Source: Jacaranda mimosifolia (Eukaryota; Streptophyta; Magnoliopsida; Lamiales; Bignoniaceae). Taken from it: a stretch of DNA of 64,000 nt. The first letter of the stretch is position 1; every line of letters starts with the position of its first letter. The DNA lies in the NCBI GenBank assembly GCA_018894105.1, contig CM032123.1:22297744-22361743 (forward strand), in the 5' to 3' direction. The notes beneath the pieces are model-generated. The model did no database searches, was not told where the DNA came from, and worked only from the letters and a program-made list of their open reading frames with translations. A program made the position numbers and the translations under genes. Shown piece by piece: positions 57,677 through 64,000 of this stretch.

Positions 57677-58323
57677 ATCTAAATTTTACTTTGCTGGCTT
57701 TCTGAGATGCAAAAGTGCTTGCTAATTATATTTTTGTAATCAGCTCCATCTGACAATTTTTTCAAAATTGATAGTATAGTTAACCTATTCAATTTTTCTT
57801 GAGACATTGTTGACCTTGATAAGATTTTATTAATTTCAATTTTAAAAGTTTTATTTTATCGGAGCAGAAGGAAAAAAAAAAAAGAAATAAAACCTTAATT
57901 TCAAATGAAAGAGAATTGAAGCTAATGTTATTTAGTGATTAATATTGAATTTTTTTTATGATAAGCATAGAAAAATTATTTAGTGATTATTATTACAAAA
58001 GCAGGAAGTAGTCAAGGTTTTGACAAGGAAAATAGTAGGAATTTAAAAAGACAGCAGAGATTTAGGAGAATCAAAAGTAGTAAAATTTAATTTTATATTA
58101 TTCAATTAATTATAATCAATCAATTAATTATTTCAACTTTAAATAATAAGGCTTTCAAATTAAAGGTTTTATTTTTCTTAGGCCTCAAATTAAGAAAGAA
58201 AAACGTATGCATGAGGTTTCTAAATTAAAGGTTTTAGATTTTTTAAGTCTAAATGTTAAAAAAGATGGGCGTTATATTTTTCTTTTTGTGGTCTAGAGTG
58301 TAAAAAAAAGAATATATATATAA

Positions 58324-58356
<33 letters not shown>

Positions 58357-58380
58357 ATACGTCTCCAACATTCACCACCT
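57677..58380. other. AT-rich intergenic DNA with a (GT)n microsatellite
   Basis: The (GT)n lies at about 58329-58356. No gene or terminal repeat is supported otherwise. Confidence 0.6.
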
Positions 58381-59850
58381 ATTTAATTTACAATTTAAGG
58401 CAAAAATGACAAACCCCCCCTAAAATGACAAACCTAATTGCAATATGGGCGGAATTTGTGAAATATCTAAAATGTCCCTAATAGAAAAGCAATTAAAAAA
58501 ATAAAAAATGCTGAAAATTAATTTGATGGCTAAAGTCTTAAATTAATGCCCCTCTATGTATTGTGATATATTAAAATTTTGAATTATGTTAAATAGTTAT
58601 ATATTCTAAAATAATTTATTTATGTAATTAAATTTATTTAATAATATTAAATAATAAATATATTTGTTAGTTGAGTTACATATTAAATATTATTTATTCA
58701 AATAATTAATATAACTAAAATAATTAATAAAATTTAGTTAATGCAAATACACTTTATGAATACATATTTAAACTAATTTACCTTTATAATTAAATTTATT
58801 TAATAATATTAAATAAAAAATTTATTTATTAATTGAGTTACATATTAAATACTATTAAAAAGTAAGCATATCTAAAATAATTTAGTTGAATTTAATTAAA
58901 TTATTTATTAAAATAATAATCATATTTAAAATAAAAAGATTTTAAGTAATTAAATTATTTATTCAAATAATTAATATATCTAAAATAGTAAACAAATTTT
59001 AGTTAAATTTATTAATTAGTTAAAAAACAATAAATAAAAATTATATTCTGTATTAGTTGAGAATAAATAAGTAAAAAAAAATTAAATATATGTATTTTTT
59101 ATTAAATTGTTTAAATAAAAAAGATAATTTTTTTAAATTTAAGTTTATTATTTAATAAAATAACAATCATTCTAATATAAAGATATTTAAAATAATTAGA
59201 TTAATATTTATTCAAATAATAAATATGTCTCAAATAATTAATGAAATTTAATTAAATTTATTAATGAATTAAAAATACAATAAATAAAAATTTAAATACA
59301 ATATTAGTTAGGAATAAATAAGTAAAAGAATTTAAATATATATTTTAAATTAAATTATTTATTAATTAAATATATATATATATATATATTACAATATAAT
59401 CCTCCCTCGCCTTCTTCTTCTTCTTCTGCCGACCTGCCATGGCTGGTAGCTTCTGCCCATGGCAACCACGCGGTGGCAGCAGCAGCAACACCATGGCGGC
59501 CGCTATACATTATATTATATATGTATGTATATGTATATAAATATTTTACATATATAATATATATATATATTTAATTAAGATTTAGGGCATGCATTTTTGT
59601 ATTTTTATTAAGGTCTTAGGGCCTTTTTGTACTTTTACTTAATCAGTTTATCAATCAAATTACTAGAAAGGCATTTATGGAATTTCACATGCCATTTTAA
59701 ATGAAAATTTGGAAAAGCCTAACGGCGGTTAACAGTTGGACTAAATTGTTGGACGGTGAGTAACCTTTGGGGGGATTTTGTAATTTTCAAAAAAGCAAGA
59801 ACTGTTTCGTAGTTACACTAAGGCTCAGGGGTGGTAGCCATAATTCACTC
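58380..59850. mobile_element. AT-rich non-autonomous element with GC core (weak TIRs)
   Basis: Left AAAATGACAAACCCCCCCTA and the complement of the right end TGAATTATGGCTACCACCCC are weakly alike. The body is AT-rich with oligo-A/T and AATTA repeats. A GC-rich core at about 59400-59510 has CCATGG at three sites (CTGCCATGGC, CCCATGGC, CACCATGGC) and a (CTT)n stretch. Similar in layout to 33885-35660. Boundaries are approximate. Confidence 0.35.
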
Positions 59851-60420
59851 CATTATTTATATTATATATATTGAATCCCACTTTAAATCCTATTAGCATT
59901 AGTGTTCTTATTGTTGTCCATTTCCGTACGTGGACCTAACAAATTTGAGTCTTCTAAACCCCTTGCGGGATACATTATTCTCAATTCTTTATGTTGGAAT
60001 AAGTCTTTGTTTCTTATTTATTTGTTTTGTGGACTTTAATGCAATCTAGTTAATCAATAGCCAATAATTTTATTTGGAACTCAATATTCCATTGTTGATT
60101 TATGTATGAATATTTATATATTTTAATAATAAATAATTAATTTATGGATGGATATTATTGTAAATGGTTGAAGGTTGACAGAGAATTATCAATTAATTTT
60201 CGATAAATGATATTCCTAATAAAAGTATAATTTAGTCATTTTTCATCTCTCTCGTGTTATATATTGAGACAAAGACAGAGACTTGGCCTGCCCAGTCTCC
60301 AAATAAGCATCTCAGGAAAATGATCAAATTGCTCTCCCTCAATATACTATGGTTAACCTTATTAGTTTCAAATGAAATGATGTAGTAATAGGTTCATTTG
60401 GGCTGATCTGCAGTGGGTGT
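59851..60420. other. Intergenic AT-rich DNA
   Basis: No supported gene or terminal repeat. Leads into the RNase H-like fragment. Confidence 0.5.
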
Positions 60421-60786
60421 AATTCAGAAGCTGCAGAAGCGTTGGCGTGCGGATTAGCTTGCGAGATGAATGTTTCCTACTCATGATCGAATGCTGTTAT
60501 AGAAGGGGACTGTTTGTGTATGATCCTTGGCCTTCGAGACTCTTCTATGAATCCATCAGTGATTGGACCTAGCTATTATTTTAGATGCCCAAACAAGCCT
60601 TCAAAATTTGAACAATTACTCTATTAATCATGTTAGGCGTAATCAATGTGGCTCATAGTTTAATCAAGTTGGCACTTCCTTTTCATCAATCTTAGATTGC
60701 TGCTTCTGATGTAATCTCGCAAGCGTTGGCTTGTGATTCAAGTTAAAGAAATGTTTCTTTTTTCTCTCAAATAAAAAAAAAAAAAA
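60421..60786 (+). pseudogene. RNase H-like (RVT_3 type) fragment with poly(A) tail
   Basis: Translation in two frames gives SEAAEALACGLACEMN, AVIEGDCLCMILGLRDSS then, after a frame shift near 60565, ILDAQTSLQNLNNYSINHVR and RNQCGS-FNQVGTSF. This is the plant RNase H-like domain (E-A-E-A-L-A, x-x-E-G-D-C, V-x-R-x-x-N-x-x-A-H), common at the 3' ends of LINE-type elements and in related host genes. A stop follows EMNVSYS. A run of 14 A starts at 60773, so the fragment may be a retrotransposed copy. Target duplication was not found. Confidence 0.6.
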
Positions 60787-61169
60787 TAATAATTTTTTTT
60801 TTTAGTGTTCTCATGCTTTATCTCCCCATAATTCATTAACAGGGAATAAAAGTTACAGTTACAAGAACAACATATCCGGTTGGCTCTGGTTCGATTAGTT
60901 ATTAATCAATTTATTTCCATAAATATAATGTAACAATTAATATTAAGGACTGAGTCTACTTATATGAAAAGAGTATACAGAAAAATATTTCTAATGATGC
61001 TCCAAGCATACTTTTACAATACAAAATTTTAAATATATTTTAATCCCTGTGTCTCAAGATAATTACTTTATAATTACCCTTTTCCTAACATATGGAGTTA
61101 ATTATTTGATTTTTACCATATTAATTTTTTAATTATTTTGATATTACTAAACTTTCAAATATTGCAGTA

Positions 61170-61182
61170 AGCACTGTGACAA

Positions 61183-61213
<31 letters not shown>

Positions 61214-61643
61214 GTTGTTGTAACCAATTATTTAGCAATGTTGTGTCACCGTCCCAATATGGTCGCTAAAACAAGTTAAATGAGGTATCTGTTGCAACCA
61301 TTTCAAAGTTGTTGCAATGATGACTTGATTACTAAAGAATAACATTTTACCAAGCAAAAAATGTGGTCATTGTATGTGTAATTATAACAACCATGGATTT
61401 TTACATTAGCGAGCAAAATATTTGTTGCTCATAATGCTATCTTTAATGACCATCATTTGATGGTCGCTAAATATGCATTTTTAGCATCCAAGTTGATAAT
61501 TGGTCACTAAGCACTTTTAGTAGCTATTTTATTATGGCCACATACGACCAAACTTATTTTCGTTGCTAAAAGTTTTAGCAACCATTTTTTTTATTTTTTG
61601 CAACCACTATTAATGATTGCTAAATTTAATTTTTCTTGTAGTC
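61170..61643. mobile_element. CACTA-like element, right end with subterminal repeats
   Basis: The right boundary reads AAATTTAATTTTTCTTGTAGTC; the complement begins GACTACAAGAAAAATTAAAT, one base from the canonical CACTACAAGAAAAA. Inward are subterminal motifs of the type TTAGCAACCA, TGGTCGCTAAA and their complements. An ATT/TTA microsatellite lies at about 61184-61213. No left end or transposase was found. Confidence 0.65.
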
Positions 61644-62218
61644 AAACCATTTTGAGGAAAAATGACTTTTGCCATTTTCTAAAATAATATTTTAAAATTA
61701 TACTCTATTATCATACTTTCATACTTATATATCTTAAAATATCATATATATTAAAATTATTGTTGAATTACAATTTCTCCCAACTAAAATAAAAAAAATG
61801 ATTGATTCAATATTTATAGTAAAACATGTATTCGATCAAAAAATAAACAAATATTACTTCATTCTCCGAAACATTTTTACCTACGATCCAAAATCTAAAT
61901 AAAAATCTGTCACATTCTCCATACTACTATCATATTCTTCAAGCCTCCTCTTAAAGTTCATTTCTTCAAAAGTTACAAACCAAAACAATATAAAACAAAA
62001 CTAAACATAGCCTACATCTTTACATGATGATACGCCCAGCGTGCTTAAACTGTGAAGGTTGTTGTTACAATGGAATGAAACCCTATGTTTGAATTTTGAA
62101 TTTTAATAAGAAAAATATTAAAAAAAATATATGCTTTAAAGAATGTCATTTTATACTTTAATATTTAATATCTTTGCATTTTTTATTTCCTTTGCTCTCC
62201 AATTTGCTTGATTCGAAC
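61644..62218. other. AT-rich intergenic DNA
   Basis: Nothing supported. Ends at the target duplication ATTCGAAC of the next element. Confidence 0.55.
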
Positions 62219-63943
62219 TAGGCCTGCCAATGAGTTGGGTTTTACCCTATTCAAGCCCATGATAATAGTACATTATCCATACCCATACCCACTAAATAGA
62301 CATGAGATCCGGATCCTACCCAGACCCATTAAAAAAAATGGAATGGGTACGGGTAGGGTCTATACCCATAAAATACCTAAATAACCAATACCCAAAAAGT
62401 ACCCAATATCAAATATCTATGTTCCAATTCCCACATTCCCAACTTTAATCTTTTTTACTCATAAAACTTTATTTAGTTAACATTTTCGTCAAACCTAAGC
62501 CCAAAAATATATTAAAAATAATTGATTTTGGATTACGAATATTTATAATAATATCTGATCAATTGGATATTTTAATCAAATAAAAATTCTAAAATTCGAA
62601 TTAAATTCAAATCGAATTTGAATTAAAATCCAAACCATTGACAGGCCTACCTCAAAATTACTCATTATCCAAATACTCAAATTTAACTAGTTAACCCAAA
62701 TTACTTATATCAAAATTAAATTTATAATAATATTAATGGATACTTGAAGTTTATATTTAAATTTTTAATATATATATAAAATAAAAAAATTAAAATTATT
62801 TTGAATTTATTTATTTTCAGTAGCTTTGGCTAGTGAAGAAAGAAATTTTTTTATACTTTGGTGCTACATATTAAAATTTTCAGTAGCACAAAATTAATTT
62901 TTTTCTACTATTTACATATATTTGATTGAATATATTACATGAATAATAATATTTCAAAAAAATGAAAATAATAAAGTTAAAAAAAGAAAAAAATAATATC
63001 TTAGAGGAAAAATAGAGAGAGAAAAACATAATATGGGGAAGAGATAAAAAAGTGATACATACTCTTGTGATTCTTATTTGTTCAATATACCAAAAATTAA
63101 ATATATAAAATTAACTAAATTAAATTAAACGATTAAAATTAAATGTATACTCTTTTTTAATTTAAAAAAAATTGAGTTAACTTCTTTAAAATATGCCAAA
63201 AAATTAGCCAATATTAATAAATTATTCTAGCATTTAAATATCATGTATTTTTAGTATTTTAATTGACACTAAGAAAATTTGAAAAAGATGAAAAAATTAG
63301 TCAAATCAAAACATAATCCAAAAATTGGGTCTAATAAACTAGATCCAATGGGTCTTGGGTTTGATAGGGAAGGGTCTAGTTTAGGGTCTATTATTTGGGT
63401 ATTTTAAGGTATGGATCTAATTGAGTCTATGGGTTGAGTAGGGTATGAAAAATATATAGTCTAATTATTTGGGTATATAAGGGTATGAATTTGGGAAAGG
63501 CAATATCCTACCCATTGACAGGACTAAGCTTGAGGACTTTGAGGGTTTTCAATGAAGAAATAAACAAAAAAGATTGCATAGGCTTATTTGACTTAATAAT
63601 TGTTTTGTCCATTTATTTAACTTAAAATTATTGATTTGTAAAATTTGATTTTTTTTTAATTGTTATGTCATAAGAATTGAAATTAGTTAACAAAAATATG
63701 GTTTGTAAAATTTTGATTTCTTTATTGTTATTTTAGATAGGAATTGAAATTAATAAAATAAAATTAAAAAAAATTGGGTCCGGCCCATACCCTACCTGCA
63801 AGAAGTGGGTCTGGAAAAGAGGCCCAGTACGCAGGCCCTATGGGTACTGGTAAAGTTGGGTAGGGTATACTATTGGACCTCAATTTTAGGTTTTTCTTGG
63901 GAAGGGCCTAGGTAGGGTAAAACCCTACCCATTGACATGCCTA
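62219..63943. mobile_element. hAT-like non-autonomous element with 31-bp TIRs, possibly composite
   Basis: Left TAGGCCTGCCAATGAGTTGG and the complement of the right end TAGGCATGTCAATGGGTAGG continue to about 31 bases with few mismatches (next GTTTTACCCTA in both). The flanks ATTCGAAC (62211-62218) and ATCCGAAC (63944-63951) match at 7 of 8. Two further right-end-like sequences lie inside, near 62647 (CATTGACAGGCCTA) and 63527 (CATTGACAGGACTA). No transposase. Confidence 0.75.
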
Positions 63944-63951
63944 ATCCGAAC

Positions 63952-64000
63952 ATAGCATTAATGATAAAGATAAGGGAAAAATTAACCTAATATTATCAGC
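63952..64000. other. Right flank
   Basis: Fewer than 60 bases of AT-rich sequence; nothing supported. Confidence 0.4.

Noticed and set aside
1..64000. CRISPR arrays, bacterial operons, rRNA or tRNA genes, integrated pararetrovirus
   Set aside because: No regular spacer-repeat array, no rRNA-like sequence, no cloverleaf I could support. The RT-containing segments all carry integrase or LTR context, so they are LTR retrotransposons.

Overview
The window is nuclear DNA from a flowering plant, most likely a eudicot. It is AT-rich, has intron-containing genes with GT-AG introns, long intergenic stretches, and many decayed LTR retrotransposons and small DNA transposons. Two genes are recognisable with confidence: SRP14 (15541-18772, + strand, 4 coding exons, 115 aa) and a GUX-type GT8 xylan glucuronosyltransferase (40064-45360, + strand, 4 exons, 646 aa). 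A third, very small spliced gene (19528-20820, 39 aa) is proposed but not recognised. No microbial-type operons, CRISPR arrays, rRNA or tRNA genes were seen.

Layout. 1-3196: 3' part of a decayed Ty1/copia element (integrase, RT, RNase H, 3' LTR), apparently inserted into a minus-strand Ty3/gypsy Tat-type element whose remaining part is 3197-7409 (RT, protease, gag, PBS, 5' LTR). 8390-9018: right end of a CACTA-like element. 9297-12307: a 3-kb solo LTR with a perfect TSD (TAATG). 13099-14982: a hAT-like non-autonomous element split by a solo gypsy LTR (13531-14412, TSD CTAAT). 15541-18772: SRP14. 19522-20820: candidate mini-gene with a MITE in its intron. 22077-23560: a scrambled copia remnant. 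About 25460-33225: a decayed chromovirus (Tekay-like) element with PBS, degenerate pol, PPT and 3' LTR. 33885-35660: long-TIR element with an AT-rich tandem array and a GC-rich core. 40064-45360: the GUX gene, with a hAT-like element in intron 1. 49420-50210: gypsy integrase fragment. 50965-53717: minus-strand copia element with both LTRs, lacking gag, protease and integrase. 54891-57676: another solo LTR carrying a 30-bp tandem repeat. 58380-59850: AT-rich element with a GC core. 60421-60786: RNase H-like fragment ending in poly(A). 61170-61643: CACTA right end. 62219-63943: hAT-like element with 7/8 matching TSDs.

The two recognised host genes have unrelated housekeeping and cell-wall roles: SRP14 in the Alu domain of the signal recognition particle, GUX in Golgi xylan decoration. 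They share no pathway. What links the host genes is that each carries a small DNA transposon inside an intron. I found no convincing new multi-gene system. The most useful leads are the exact solo-LTR structures, the nested insertions, the unrecognised mini-gene, the hairpin and palindrome arrays inside LTRs, and the recurring GC-rich cores inside AT-rich elements.
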